Origin: Marinirhabdus sp050859505 | GTDB taxonomy: Bacteria > Bacteroidota > Bacteroidia > Flavobacteriales > Flavobacteriaceae | Assembly: GCF_050859505.1 (NCBI RefSeq) | Contig: NZ_CP193934.1 | Span: 1,116,001-1,180,000, forward strand | Direction: 5' to 3' | Length of the DNA stretch: 64,000 nt | Shown: positions 50,486 to 60,283 of the stretch, in pieces | How the letters are laid out: the number at the start of each line of letters is the position of its first letter | How positions within the stretch are numbered: position 1 is the stretch's first letter | The notes under the pieces: model-generated | What the model saw: only the letters and a program-made list of their open reading frames with translations | The model's database searches: none | Told to the model about the DNA's origin: nothing | Position numbers and translations under genes: made by a program

Positions 50486-52990
50486 TTACAACGTAATCCG
50501 TAATAAAGCATTGGGCGTTACTCCCAATGAATTTTGTGTATTTTCTACTACGTTGCCTTCCGTATTTATTCTGAAAAAAGTGCTGATGGTGTTTGTTTGG
50601 TCAAGAAGATTCCAGACCGAAACTCCTGCTTCAATGGAAGCATTATCAATTTTGAACTGATATAATGCCGATGTGTCTACTCGAAGATACTCTTCAAACC
50701 TTTCGCTATTGGGAGACGCATAATTAATAGCGCCGTTTAAGATTTCATCGTCTTCCACAGGGCTTGTAGTGGGATTACCAGAGCGCCAATTTAACCCCGC
50801 AGTTAGTTTTAAAGTACGGTACACATAGGTTGTTCCAAAGGTCACGCTATGTGGGATATTATAATTACTGGGAAAAGGATTGGCAGACAAATTTTCGAAA
50901 GTATACTCGTTGTTCATAAATGAATAACTTAACCAAAAAGAAATATCCTTCAGTCTTTTTCGAAGTAACATATCTGCTCCTAAAACCGTATAGCTGCCGT
51001 TGGTTTTTATAAATTCAAATTGATTCTGAAACCCTTGTTCTTGCGTAGTTATGCCGTCTACATATTTATAATACCCATCGATACTAAACAGCCAGCCTTT
51101 TTTACTGTAATTGAACCCCAAGGAAGCTTGCTTGCTCCTTAAAATAGGGATGGTGGTATTGTTAGACAATTGCCAGCGCCTTTTTTCAATCCCCAAAAAG
51201 TCATTCTGAAAGTTAACTATCTGAGAGGTTATTTGGTGCTTAAATTCCCCCGCAACTTCCATACTAAAATGTTCCAAAAATTTCTGCGTAAACAGAAGTC
51301 TGGGTTCAAAAATAGATTCCTTGAACTTATCTAAATAATTATACCGAAACCCGGCAATGAGCGTACTATTTTTATTGTTTGATTGTACCGTGTATTGTCC
51401 AAAACCACTTTGGGTTCTTACAACTTCAGCAATTAGGGTTCTTACTAATGGTACGTCTACATCGTCTAAGTTGGTAACTTTAGTTTCAATAAACTCGTAG
51501 CCAAAGGTAAGTGCTTGTGTTTCTTGCAATGCAATGGTGGCTGAAGTTTTAAAACCCGTTTCCGAAACGCTGTTCTCTTGCAAAAAACGTTGTTCGTCTA
51601 GAATGTTTGCATTTATCGCGCGTAAGTTATAATCAGATTCGTACACTTGGAAGGATGTACTAAGGTTTTCATTCCATTTACGTTGCCAAAGTAAACCAGC
51701 TCCCAAACTGTTTTGAGATACACTGCTTTCTCGAGACGTAGGATTTTCATTTATAATTGCGTTCTCATTAAAGGCAAGAATATTGTCTATGTACAAAAAA
51801 TTAACGCGCAGTTTGTCACGCTCGCTTATTTCGTATAACCACCGAAGCGAAACATCATAAAAATCGAAAGATCTATCTGTATTGTTCACATTTCCTATGT
51901 TGTTTTCTACTTCGGTGTCCTGAGAAATACGAGTAAAATAAGCATCGTAGGTTGGTGTTATTACGAGGTCGCTCAAAGATTTTCTTCCACCCAGCTGTAG
52001 CGAGGATGTTTTGCCCAACGGAATATCGAAAAACACATTAGCATCCACAAGGTTTGCACCCAAACTTCCTGTAAACTTTTTATTTATTTGATCTTCAGTT
52101 TCCATGGCAATACTGCCAGAAACTCCGTCTGTAAATAAAGCGCTTGTTCCGTTTTTTTGAACCGTAACTCTTTGGGTAATCTGAGGATTAAAGGCAGAAA
52201 TGAGCCCGAAAAAATGCCCTGTCTGATACATTTTTATATCGTCCCAAAGTACCAGGTTTTGATCGTTAGTTCCGCCACGTATATTAATGTTGGACACGGT
52301 TTCATTGGTGCTTTGAATGCCAGGAAGCGCTTGTACCGTTTGTAGTACATCAGTTTCTATAAGACCGGGAAGCGCGGTAAAATCGTCAAAATCTACTTGA
52401 AGGGCGCCATTACTCATTTTGCTAATTCCTTGCACTAAATAAGAGGTGAGTAACACGGCATTTAGTTGGTCTCGTTGAGACGAAATAAATAAGGTTCTAC
52501 AATTGTTTGAAACAAAAGCAGCAGCAGCTATGGAAGATGGTTTATATCCTAAATGCCTTATCGTAAGGGTTTCTTTTTTTATCGAAACTTTAATACTGAA
52601 ATAGCCGTTCTCATCGGTTATCGTAGAATTTTTTGTGCTTTGTATGGTCACAAAAGGGATAGTTTCTTGTGTTTCAGAATCTTTGATGTAACCACAAATA
52701 GTTGCGTTCTCTTCAGTAGAAATTGAAACAAGCTTATTGCTTAATAATGTAAAGGTTAGTGAGGTCTGTTGTTGTAAGGAAGCTATTGTTTCTGCAAAAG
52801 AAAGAGATGCATTTATGGGTTTTACAGTATAATCTTCAATAGTTTCTTCAGCATAATTAAAGGTATAGCCATGTTGTGTTTCTAATTCTGAAAGGGCCTG
52901 TTTTAATAGAATAGTCTTCTCCTGAGCAAAACAGAATCCGCTCCATAAAATTAAAATAACAAACAATATGTATGTGCTCGTTTCTTTCAC
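50486..52990 (-). CDS. TonB-dependent receptor with STN signalling domain
   Basis: The 834-residue outer-membrane protein starts with GTG, sharing one base with the FecR stop. It has a signal peptide, an STN domain (ILLKQALSELETQHGYTFNY... about 25-95), a carboxypeptidase-D-like domain (ICGYIKDSETQETIPFVTIQ), a plug (NINIRGGTNDQNLVLWDDIKMY) and a barrel ending in LLRITL. The STN domain signals to FecR. No SusD gene follows, so it is not a Sus polysaccharide pair; a small ligand or a metal is more likely. Confidence 0.93.
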   Translation of the reverse strand: MKETSTYILFVILILWSGFCFAQEKTILLKQALSELETQHGYTFNYAEETIEDYTVKPINASLSFAETIASLQQQTSLTFTLLSNKLVSISTEENATICGYIKDSETQETIPFVTIQSTKNSTITDENGYFSIKVSIKKETLTIRHLGYKPSSIAAAAFVSNNCRTLFISSQRDQLNAVLLTSYLVQGISKMSNGALQVDFDDFTALPGLIETDVLQTVQALPGIQSTNETVSNINIRGGTNDQNLVLWDDIKMYQTGHFFGLISAFNPQITQRVTVQKNGTSALFTDGVSGSIAMETEDQINKKFTGSLGANLVDANVFFDIPLGKTSSLQLGGRKSLSDLVITPTYDAYFTRISQDTEVENNIGNVNNTDRSFDFYDVSLRWLYEISERDKLRVNFLYIDNILAFNENAIINENPTSRESSVSQNSLGAGLLWQRKWNENLSTSFQVYESDYNLRAINANILDEQRFLQENSVSETGFKTSATIALQETQALTFGYEFIETKVTNLDDVDVPLVRTLIAEVVRTQSGFGQYTVQSNNKNSTLIAGFRYNYLDKFKESIFEPRLLFTQKFLEHFSMEVAGEFKHQITSQIVNFQNDFLGIEKRRWQLSNNTTIPILRSKQASLGFNYSKKGWLFSIDGYYKYVDGITTQEQGFQNQFEFIKTNGSYTVLGADMLLRKRLKDISFWLSYSFMNNEYTFENLSANPFPSNYNIPHSVTFGTTYVYRTLKLTAGLNWRSGNPTTSPVEDDEILNGAINYASPNSERFEEYLRVDTSALYQFKIDNASIEAGVSVWNLLDQTNTISTFFRINTEGNVVENTQNSLGVTPNALLRITL

Positions 52991-53892
52991 TAGTCTTGTA
53001 GTATCACATGAGTTGTACCTTCCATTTTGTAGGTTAATCCAAGTGGGGCGGTAATTGCCTGTAGCGCATTTTTGAGGTCGTCGTGTACAAAAGCACCTGT
53101 AAAAAACTGGGTTTGTTTGTTGCCTTTGTAGGTAATGGAAATAGCATATTGGCGTTCCAATTCGTCTAAGACCTGATGAAATCTAACCGATTTAAAACTA
53201 CTCATATTCGCGATCCATTGTGGAGCAACGTCGCTCGTAGCACCATTAAACTGAACGCCTGCATCCATCCTAAACGTATCTCCCGCTACTAATTTTTTTA
53301 CGGTGTTGCTAGTAGTTACCTGCACAATTCCTTCATAACAAATAACTTCAAAATACGTGTCCCGCTGTTTTACATTGAACTGTGTTCCCAGAACCGAAAC
53401 CGTACCTTCAGCAGTTTTTACATTGAATTTTTTTCCTTTGGCCACTTTAAAAAAAGCTTCCCCTTGTAACTGAAGCTCACGGGTATCCTTCCAGTTTTTT
53501 TTATTGTAACTAATTTCTGAATCAGCATTTAAAATAACCGTAGAGGTGTCTGGTAGAGAAATAGTTGTATTTTCTGCAGCTAGAGTTTGGATTTGTGTTA
53601 GTTGGTTGTAGAAAAAACCATAATACACTGCAAAACCAAGCACCAAAACGCTGGCAATTTGTAACAGTGTTCGTTTCCAAGACAATTTTTTAACGGGAGT
53701 TTGCGCTGCAGAAAGTCGTTCCTGTAAGCTTTCAAAAGATGCAGGTGCTGAGAAATGAGAAGCTTTAAAAAGCCGGGCATTGTCCACAATAGTTTTGTTG
53801 AAGGCAGCGTCTTCCAGTTGATCGAAAGCGCTTTGCTCTTCCTCGGTTAACGCATCGTTCAACCATTTTTTTAGTAAGTAGTCTTTTTCCAT
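52990..53892 (-). CDS. FecR-family anti-sigma factor
   Basis: The 300-residue protein has an N-terminal anti-sigma segment, one TM helix (about 75-92), a FecR domain (ISLPDTSTVILNADSEISYNK, GEAFFKVAKGKKFNVKT, VLGTQFNVKQ) and a C-terminal DUF4974 domain (SVRFHQVLDELERQYAISITYKG). Signals from the receptor STN domain reach it in the periplasm. It sits between FecI, 49 bases upstream, and the receptor. Confidence 0.94.
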   Translation of the reverse strand: MEKDYLLKKWLNDALTEEEQSAFDQLEDAAFNKTIVDNARLFKASHFSAPASFESLQERLSAAQTPVKKLSWKRTLLQIASVLVLGFAVYYGFFYNQLTQIQTLAAENTTISLPDTSTVILNADSEISYNKKNWKDTRELQLQGEAFFKVAKGKKFNVKTAEGTVSVLGTQFNVKQRDTYFEVICYEGIVQVTTSNTVKKLVAGDTFRMDAGVQFNGATSDVAPQWIANMSSFKSVRFHQVLDELERQYAISITYKGNKQTQFFTGAFVHDDLKNALQAITAPLGLTYKMEGTTHVILQD

Positions 53893-53941
53893 ACCTGTAG
53901 TATTACCTATAGAACACCTGAATTGTAAAAACTCCTGAGTA

Positions 53942-54463
53942 TTATATTTTAAAATTTTTCAATTCGCCTTTTAAGGAATCAAAAGCACTGTAAATCCGGT
54001 ATTCAACTACTTTTTGTGTGACTCCTAAAAGTTCGGCAATTTCTTTATGTTTTTTGCCTTCAATCTTACTTAGACTGAAAGCAATGCGCTGGTCTTCGCT
54101 TAAATTACTGAGTGCCGTTTGATACTGTTGTAAGAATTCTTCCTGCTGCAGTATAAATTCTGGTGTTTCATTAGTATAATGCCTGGGTTGTATTTTTTGA
54201 TACTTCAAAACAACTTTTTGATGCTTTAGTTCGTTTAATACTTTATTAGTGGCCACTGTAAAAAGAAAGGATTTGGCTTTGGAAGGGGTTACATTTTTGC
54301 AAGCTTCCCAAAGACTTATAAAAGCTTCTTGCATCATGTCATTGGCTTGCGCACCTAATCCATATTTATAAAACAGGAAATTGTGCAAACTTGTTGCGTA
54401 TTGCGTATAGAGTTTTGAAAAGACAGATTTTTCGCAAACGTTGCTGTGGAGGTCTTTTTGCAT
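53942..54463 (-). CDS. FecI-like ECF sigma factor
   Basis: The 173-residue protein has region 2 (NDMMQEAFISLWEACKNVTPSKAKSFLFTVATNKVLNEL) and region 4 (LSEDQRIAFSLSKIEGKKHKEIAELLGVTQKVVEYRIYSAFDSL). It drives the receptor operon and perhaps the divergent lipoprotein gene 107 bases away. Confidence 0.94.
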   Translation of the reverse strand: MQKDLHSNVCEKSVFSKLYTQYATSLHNFLFYKYGLGAQANDMMQEAFISLWEACKNVTPSKAKSFLFTVATNKVLNELKHQKVVLKYQKIQPRHYTNETPEFILQQEEFLQQYQTALSNLSEDQRIAFSLSKIEGKKHKEIAELLGVTQKVVEYRIYSAFDSLKGELKNFKI

Positions 54464-54570
54464 TAGTTGAGGTTATTTATGTCAAAGCTACAAAGAAAAA
54501 AATTTACTTTTTTTCGGGAGATTTTTAATCTGGGTTGTTTTATTAGCAAAGAACCCATAATAAGAAAACT

Positions 54571-56361
54571 ATGAAAACAATTAAAAACAACTTTGTGCTA
54601 GTTTTATTACTTTCACTCACCTTATTTTCTTGCCGAAAGGAAGAAATGGAAATTATTAAACCACCCCAGGAGGAAGTGCTAGCCAACTCGGTTGCCGATC
54701 TTTTGCTGCGAACTGCAACTAATGACGGCTCTTATGACAACATTCTAGATGGCGCAAGCTGTTTTAATATTAAATTACCTGTAACTGTTATTGCAAACGG
54801 ATTTGAAGTGGTGATTGAAACCGAAAATGATATCGATATTGTTGAAGACATTTTTGACGAATTTGATAATGATACGGACACGTTGGAAATTATCTTTCCA
54901 ATTACCATAGTTTTACAGGATTTTTCGGAAGTAAGTATTACAAATCAAGCCGAATTAAATCTAGCAGCTCTTAATTGCTCTGGAGAGAATGAAAGTGATG
55001 ACGATATTGAATGTATCGATATACAATACCCCATTACCGCTTCTATCTTTAACCAAAGTAACGAACTTATTGAAACTATTGTAATTACTAGTGACCAGGA
55101 ATTATATGCCTTCCTGCAAAATATAGATCCTGATACAATCGTAACGTTCGATTTCCCTATTACTGTGATTCTTTTTGATGGAACTACGATACAAGTAAAT
55201 AATTTCTTGGAATTAGCAACGGTGATAAATGATGCAGCAGATTCTTGTGATGAAGATGATAATAATGATCCCAACGACGACGATTGTGACAATTGCACCA
55301 CACAGCAAGTAACCGACGTGCTTACGGGCTGTACAGACTGGATGGTAGATAAACTGGAGCGTAATGACGAAGATTTGGAAGATATTTATGTTGGATATAC
55401 TTTTAATTTTGATACAGCAGGCAACCTGGTAGTCGCTACCAGTGGAAATACCTTTAATGGAACGTGGTCTGCAACAGGAACCGGGAATAATATAGATGTG
55501 GTGATAAATGTACCAGGACTTCCGGATGTGAACGATACCTGGAACTTACACGAAATAGAACAACAACCAGGCGAAAGTAAAGTAGATTTAAGATTGGGTG
55601 ACGACCGCCTGCGTTTTGAAAGCGACTGTACCGGTAGCGGTGGAGGCGGCGGCGGTGTTGACGACACAACCTTGGTTAATGCGCTCACGATGGGAGATTG
55701 GTATATAACCTACTTTTTTGATGATGTAGATGAAACAACAGATTTTGCCGAGTATGTTTTTACTTTTGCAAGTAACAATACGGCTACAGCAACTGCGCCT
55801 AGTGGAACAACAAGTGGTACCTGGTCAACCTCTTCCGGAGATCAAACACCATTGGAACTCAATTTAAACTTTGGTCAAATAGATCCTTTAGACGAATTAG
55901 CAGAAGACTGGGATGTGCTGGAAGTTACCAATGACATTATTCGCTTAAAAGATGTAAGCGGTGGCGATGGCTCTATAGATTTTTTAACCTTTGAAAGAAA
56001 TCCCGTTGGCGGCGGTGGCGGTGGCGGCGGCACAACCCTGCAAACCATTCTGCCAGATGGTATTTGGTTTGTAGCAAGCTACACAGACGATGGTGATAAC
56101 GAAACAGGAGACTACGCAGGATACACTATAGATTGGAATAGCGCTGGTACCGTAGTAGCCACTAATGGAGGCAGTACAAATACTGGAACGTGGCAAGTAT
56201 TAAGCGGTGGTAACAAATTGTTACTCAATTTTAGCGGTGTGCCTTTTGATGAATTTAATGACGATTGGGATGTGCTTATGGTCTCTGATACTCGTGTAGA
56301 ATTACAAGACGTAAGCGGGGGCAATGGAGGTACCGATGTCCTGATTTTTGAAAAACAATAA
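54571..56361 (+). CDS. Acidic multidomain lipoprotein, divergent from fecI
   Basis: The 596-residue protein has a lipoprotein signal (VLLLSLTLFSC). Two tandem domains of about 85 residues follow (LPVTVIANGFEV... FPITIVLQDF and YPITASIFNQ... FPITVILFDG). Then come three copies of a lipocalin-like domain of about 100 residues, ending LGDDRLRFESD, DVSGGDGSIDFLTFER and DVSGGNGGTDVLIFEK, separated by poly-Gly linkers near 355-361 and 480-489. The protein is rich in Asp and Glu. It probably binds a ligand or cation for the receptor encoded on the other strand; that is inference. Confidence 0.8.
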   Translation: MKTIKNNFVLVLLLSLTLFSCRKEEMEIIKPPQEEVLANSVADLLLRTATNDGSYDNILDGASCFNIKLPVTVIANGFEVVIETENDIDIVEDIFDEFDNDTDTLEIIFPITIVLQDFSEVSITNQAELNLAALNCSGENESDDDIECIDIQYPITASIFNQSNELIETIVITSDQELYAFLQNIDPDTIVTFDFPITVILFDGTTIQVNNFLELATVINDAADSCDEDDNNDPNDDDCDNCTTQQVTDVLTGCTDWMVDKLERNDEDLEDIYVGYTFNFDTAGNLVVATSGNTFNGTWSATGTGNNIDVVINVPGLPDVNDTWNLHEIEQQPGESKVDLRLGDDRLRFESDCTGSGGGGGGVDDTTLVNALTMGDWYITYFFDDVDETTDFAEYVFTFASNNTATATAPSGTTSGTWSTSSGDQTPLELNLNFGQIDPLDELAEDWDVLEVTNDIIRLKDVSGGDGSIDFLTFERNPVGGGGGGGGTTLQTILPDGIWFVASYTDDGDNETGDYAGYTIDWNSAGTVVATNGGSTNTGTWQVLSGGNKLLLNFSGVPFDEFNDDWDVLMVSDTRVELQDVSGGNGGTDVLIFEKQ

Positions 56362-56386
56362 TTAAATTTTTGGTTGGTTAGTTAGG

Positions 56387-56505
56387 CCAGTCTCAAAACG
56401 TAGTGTTTTTATGTAAATCCTTGCAGAGACTCAATATCCCCCATATATTGATGAGCGGGTGACTATGAAAAAGTAAATTGCCATAACACTATATCTTGAG
56501 GCTGG
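56387..56505. repeat. Long-range inverted repeat between the two lipoprotein genes
   Basis: CCAGTCTCAA (56387-56396) and TTGAGGCTGG (56496-56505) can pair over ten bases with one G-T, closing a 99-base loop. The rest of the 193-base gap shows no frame. It could be a leader structure for the second lipoprotein gene. Confidence 0.35.
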
Positions 56506-56554
56506 TTGCCACCAAAAAAGCGATACTACATATTAATTAAAAATAGAAAAATAA

Positions 56555-57049
56555 ATGAAAAAAGTAAAAAAAATAGCAGCCGTAGTAATACTGGCTTTAG
56601 TATCATTAACAGTTGCCTGTTCAAAAGACGACTCCAATGACAATCCCGAGGATAATGGAAATAGTGCAGACCAAGTGCGGGAAATAGCCACAAATGGCAC
56701 TTGGCGCATTAGCTACTTTTTTGATACAGACCAAGACGAAACATCAGATTTTACTGGCTATATCTTTACTTTTGGTGAAGATGGAAAACTTACGGCAACT
56801 AAAGGTTCTACAACGATAACGGGTGATTGGTCTGTTCTAGATGACAGTAGTAATTCTTCTAGTGATGACGATGGAAACTCAAGTGACGACGACGATTTCA
56901 ATATCTTTTTCCCAGTTTCGGAAAGCAGTGATTTTGAAGATTTGAATGACGATTGGGATATCGTCTCCGTAACTGCAAACAAAATTGAATTAACCGATGT
57001 AAGTGGTGGAAATGGAGGAACAGACTTCCTAACTTTTGAAAAACAATAA
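56555..57049 (+). CDS. Small lipoprotein with one lipocalin-like domain
   Basis: The 164-residue protein has a lipoprotein signal (IAAVVILALVSLTVAC) and one copy of the domain repeated in the previous gene: NGTWRISYFFDTDQDETSDF, GYIFTFGEDGKL, DLNDDWDIVSVTANKIELTD, then DVSGGNGGTDFLTFEKQ. An Asp/Ser-rich insert (SSSDDDGNSSDDDD) lies in mid-domain. It probably arose by duplication from the last domain of the large lipoprotein. Confidence 0.82.
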   Translation: MKKVKKIAAVVILALVSLTVACSKDDSNDNPEDNGNSADQVREIATNGTWRISYFFDTDQDETSDFTGYIFTFGEDGKLTATKGSTTITGDWSVLDDSSNSSSDDDGNSSDDDDFNIFFPVSESSDFEDLNDDWDIVSVTANKIELTDVSGGNGGTDFLTFEKQ

Positions 57050-57077
57050 CCTACTTAGTTTGCATGGTTCCAAACTT

Positions 57078-57109
57078 AAAAGCTTCAGTTTTATGCTGAA
57101 GCTTTTTTT
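57078..57109. terminator. Bidirectional terminator between convergent genes
   Basis: AAAAGCTTCAG and CTGAAGCTTTT form an 11-bp stem with a TTTTATG loop, with A-rich and T-rich flanks. Confidence 0.88.
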
Positions 57110-57128
57110 ATGACAAAATTTTATAGAG

Positions 57129-58460
57129 TTACGCTTTATTTTTCATTTGGCTGGCTACAGCTTGAACCTCGTCCAATACCCGAAGCAAATTTCCACTCCA
57201 TAGTTGGGCTATTTGTGCTTCTGTATATCCCCGACGCACTAATTCCAACGTTACGTTAAATGTTTCGGAAGCATCATCCCATCCTTCAATACCGCCACCA
57301 CCATCAAAATCACTACTAATTCCTACGTGGTCAATGCCTATTTTTTCAACCAAATAATCGATATGATCCACATAATCTGAAACATTTACTGCAGGGGGCA
57401 AGCCTTTCATATCTTTCATTTTATCCTTTCGGATAGGTAACATTTTCATATAGTTATCAAAATAACTTTCACGAGCCTCGTTATCCAGTGTTCCAAAATC
57501 TTTTCGATCTACCCATTGCACGCCCAGGGAATCCATGATTTCTTTTCCAACGGTTTCTTCGTACTTGGATCGTGCTTCGTCTTTTTCTGTATTTAGGTAG
57601 GAAGCAAGGGCAACGGTCTGGATTACCCCGCCATTTTCTTTCATCCACTGCAATTGCTCGTCATCTAAATTTCTGCTATGGTTACACAAAGCTCTGGCAG
57701 AACTATGCGATGCAATAAGGGGTGCCTGGCTTAATTCAATCATTTGTTTCATCGCTTCTTTGGAAGGATGGGAAACATCAATCATCATCCCAACGCGGTT
57801 CATTTCAACAATCACTTCTTTTCCTAGGTCGCTCAAGCCATTATGGAGCCACACATTATCTTCTTCACCAGTATTACTATCGCTCAATTGACTATGCCCA
57901 TTATGAGATAGTGACATATAACGTCCGCCCAGATTGTAGAATTTTTCCACATTCCCAAGGTCCATGCCAATTGGGTAGCCGTTTTCGATACCAATCATAG
58001 CCACCTTTTTTCCTTTGCTATGAATAGCCCTCACTTCATCTGAAGTAGTAGCCAATGCTATGGCTTCTGGAGCAATTTCTTCGGTTAATTTATGGATGGC
58101 TTCAAATTTTGAGATGGCATTTTCATAGGCTTTCGCATAGCCTTCAGCACTAAGGGTATCCTGACCTGTATATACAATAAACCAAGCAACATCCAACCCG
58201 CCTTGTTTCATCTTAGGGAGCGTTACCTGTGTTTCCAGCTCTTGGGTATAGTTAATACTATCGGTAAAATTGGAAACATTAATATCGCAATGGGTATCGA
58301 GGGTAATAACCCGTTGGTGTATCTCTTTCGCTTTCGCTACAAGTTGTGCTTCGGTCATGGGTTCTTCTTTGGTTTCCTTTGTTTTATTGTCACAGGAAAC
58401 AGCTACAATACATGTGAATACAAGAAGTGATACGGTAAAAAAGGACAGGGTGTTTTTCAT
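57129..58460 (-). CDS. M19 family dipeptidase (renal dipeptidase-like) lipoprotein
   Basis: The 443-residue protein has a lipoprotein signal (LLVFTCIVAVSC). The M19 metal ligands are present: TLDTHCDINVS (HxD), the Glu/His regions IGIENGYPIG and LSHNGHSQLSD, IDVSHPS, IASHSSARALCNH, and GISSDFDGGGGIEGWDD near the end. It cleaves dipeptides, including D-residues, in the periplasm. The downstream gene on the same strand is a separate unit. Confidence 0.94.
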   Translation of the reverse strand: MKNTLSFFTVSLLVFTCIVAVSCDNKTKETKEEPMTEAQLVAKAKEIHQRVITLDTHCDINVSNFTDSINYTQELETQVTLPKMKQGGLDVAWFIVYTGQDTLSAEGYAKAYENAISKFEAIHKLTEEIAPEAIALATTSDEVRAIHSKGKKVAMIGIENGYPIGMDLGNVEKFYNLGGRYMSLSHNGHSQLSDSNTGEEDNVWLHNGLSDLGKEVIVEMNRVGMMIDVSHPSKEAMKQMIELSQAPLIASHSSARALCNHSRNLDDEQLQWMKENGGVIQTVALASYLNTEKDEARSKYEETVGKEIMDSLGVQWVDRKDFGTLDNEARESYFDNYMKMLPIRKDKMKDMKGLPPAVNVSDYVDHIDYLVEKIGIDHVGISSDFDGGGGIEGWDDASETFNVTLELVRRGYTEAQIAQLWSGNLLRVLDEVQAVASQMKNKA

Positions 58461-58471
58461 AAAATGGTTGT

Positions 58472-59569
58472 TTAGTTTTTAATGAATTTTTTGGTCAAGG
58501 TGCTTCCGGAACTGCGTATTTTAATAAAGTACAAACCAGACGGAAAACTGGAAATATCTACTGCATTTGAGAGATCGGTTTCTGCCCTAATAAATTTTCC
58601 ACTTACTGAATAAATTTCAACCTTTTCCAAAGGCAGGTTTGCCTCGATAAAAATTTCATTACCAGCAGGATTAGGAAACAAGCGTACGCTACCAATTTCA
58701 TTCTCCGCAACTCCTAAATTAATTGGATTCTCTCCATAGATTGCATAGTCGTTGTTGGCATTTTGCAAGTAAAAAATGGTTTCGTCTCCAGGTTCCACTA
58801 ACAAATAATTAAATGTTTCTGGAAGGTTTCCAAAGAGGAAATCTGTATACAATGCTTCAAAATCTGTTTGTGTCTCATTCGCACATGGATCTGATGCTAG
58901 ATTGTTTTGGGTTATGGTAACTTCTCTAACGTTGCTTACAAAGGTATTTTCTCCCGTAAAATTATTGCAACCTGATTGACCCGAAAAAGTAGCTGTGGCA
59001 GGATCAAAGGTTTGTTCAAAAACTATGGATGGAGAAAAAGAATCTTGTTCACCAGGCACATTAAAATCGCTTCCTCCTAAAATAAGTTTTTGCAAATACC
59101 ATCTTTTAAAAACATACTGACGTAGTAATTCACTATGGTATATTGCTTCATTACCAGTAGCATCAGTAATGGTTAGTTTTTTAATCGTATTGCCAAGATC
59201 TTCAATCTCATACATAAAGTCTCCCACATTTTGATTGTAAAAGTCAAAATAAACACCTTGAATATCTTGATTATTGTTTTCAAAGCAACCTCCTAAGGTT
59301 TGAGATACCATGGTTAAAGCGAATTGGTTTACGCCAATAAATGAAATATCACCAGAAAGCAGGTCACAAACAGAAGTTCGAAAATTTTCTACTCCCGAAA
59401 GCGCTATTTCTAGGGTTACAAGCTCCACTTCAGAGTCTGACGGAGGAATAAAACTTGTTCCATCCATAATAAGTTCGGTAAGTTGCCAATCACCAACTAA
59501 GTCTGGATCTTGAGCTGAAATACTACTAGAGAAAAGAATTGAAAAGAGTACAATTAATTTTGGTATCAT
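58472..59569 (-). CDS. T9SS-secreted META-domain protein
   Basis: The 365-residue protein has a signal peptide (LIVLFSILFSSSISAQ), a lipocalin-like first half (DLVGDWQLTELIMDG), a META-type second domain with SGQSGCNNFTGENTF, and a type A T9SS sorting domain (VRLFPNPAGNEIFIEANL... GLYFIKIRSSGSTLTKKFIKN). META domains occur in heat-shock and surface proteins of unclear role. Confidence 0.88.
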   Translation of the reverse strand: MIPKLIVLFSILFSSSISAQDPDLVGDWQLTELIMDGTSFIPPSDSEVELVTLEIALSGVENFRTSVCDLLSGDISFIGVNQFALTMVSQTLGGCFENNNQDIQGVYFDFYNQNVGDFMYEIEDLGNTIKKLTITDATGNEAIYHSELLRQYVFKRWYLQKLILGGSDFNVPGEQDSFSPSIVFEQTFDPATATFSGQSGCNNFTGENTFVSNVREVTITQNNLASDPCANETQTDFEALYTDFLFGNLPETFNYLLVEPGDETIFYLQNANNDYAIYGENPINLGVAENEIGSVRLFPNPAGNEIFIEANLPLEKVEIYSVSGKFIRAETDLSNAVDISSFPSGLYFIKIRSSGSTLTKKFIKN

Positions 59570-59617
59570 ATTGCTGTGTCATATAGATTTCTTTTAAATT
59601 TACAAAAAAATAACTGA

Positions 59618-60196
59618 ATGTCAGATTTTTGGCTCTATGTGAGATTGGGCTTAGAACACGTCCTGGATTGGAACGCCTACGACCATACGCTATTTATAAT
59701 TGCACTTTGTGCTACGTATACGCTTAAAACTTGGCGCAACCTGCTTTTGGCAGTTACCTTTTTTACGTTGGGTCATAGCGTGAGTTTAGCCTTCGCTAGC
59801 TACGAAATATTTTCATTGGCGAGCGATTGGATTGAGTTTTTAATACCCGTCACTATTTTGGCGACGGCAGTTGTTTCTATTGTGAATGCGTATAGAAAGA
59901 AAATGGCAGCGACTGGGATTTTATTTACCATCCTTACTTTTTTCTTCGGAATGATACACGGGTTCGGTTTTGCGGGCTATTTTAAGATGATCAACGATGG
60001 AAACATCTTTACACACTTGCTGGAGTTTGCTCTGGGAATTGAAATTGCTCAAATAGTTATTGCTTCTACAATAGTAGTATTGGGATATATAGTTCAGGAA
60101 ATTTTTAAACTGAAAAAATTGTATTGGGTGGTGACGCTTTCAGTATTAGTTATGATACTCGCCATGCCAATGCTGCTGGAAAATGGGATTTTTTAA
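59618..60196 (+). CDS. HupE/UreJ-family membrane protein
   Basis: The 192-residue protein has six hydrophobic helices and the HupE/UreJ pattern: GLEHVLDWNAYDHTLFIIAL near the start, FTLGHSVSLA, and GMIHGFGFAGYF. Relatives are linked to nickel or cobalt handling and to secondary transport. It stands alone and is divergent from the META gene by 48 bases. Confidence 0.85.
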   Translation: MSDFWLYVRLGLEHVLDWNAYDHTLFIIALCATYTLKTWRNLLLAVTFFTLGHSVSLAFASYEIFSLASDWIEFLIPVTILATAVVSIVNAYRKKMAATGILFTILTFFFGMIHGFGFAGYFKMINDGNIFTHLLEFALGIEIAQIVIASTIVVLGYIVQEIFKLKKLYWVVTLSVLVMILAMPMLLENGIF

Positions 60197-60283
60197 CCCT
60201 TCCATGTAATTTTCGGTAATATTTAACAACCAATCTTTTATCACCTTATAACTTCCCGCTACTTTAGCTAAGAATCTAATTTT

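Noticed and set aside
50486..52990. SusC of a polysaccharide utilisation locus
   Set aside because: There is an STN domain and FecI/FecR, but no SusD and no polysaccharide-degrading enzyme next to it.
55386..55688. Antisense frames opposite the poly-Gly lipoprotein
   Set aside because: They arise because GGC/GGT repeats read as Pro/Ala without stops on the other strand.
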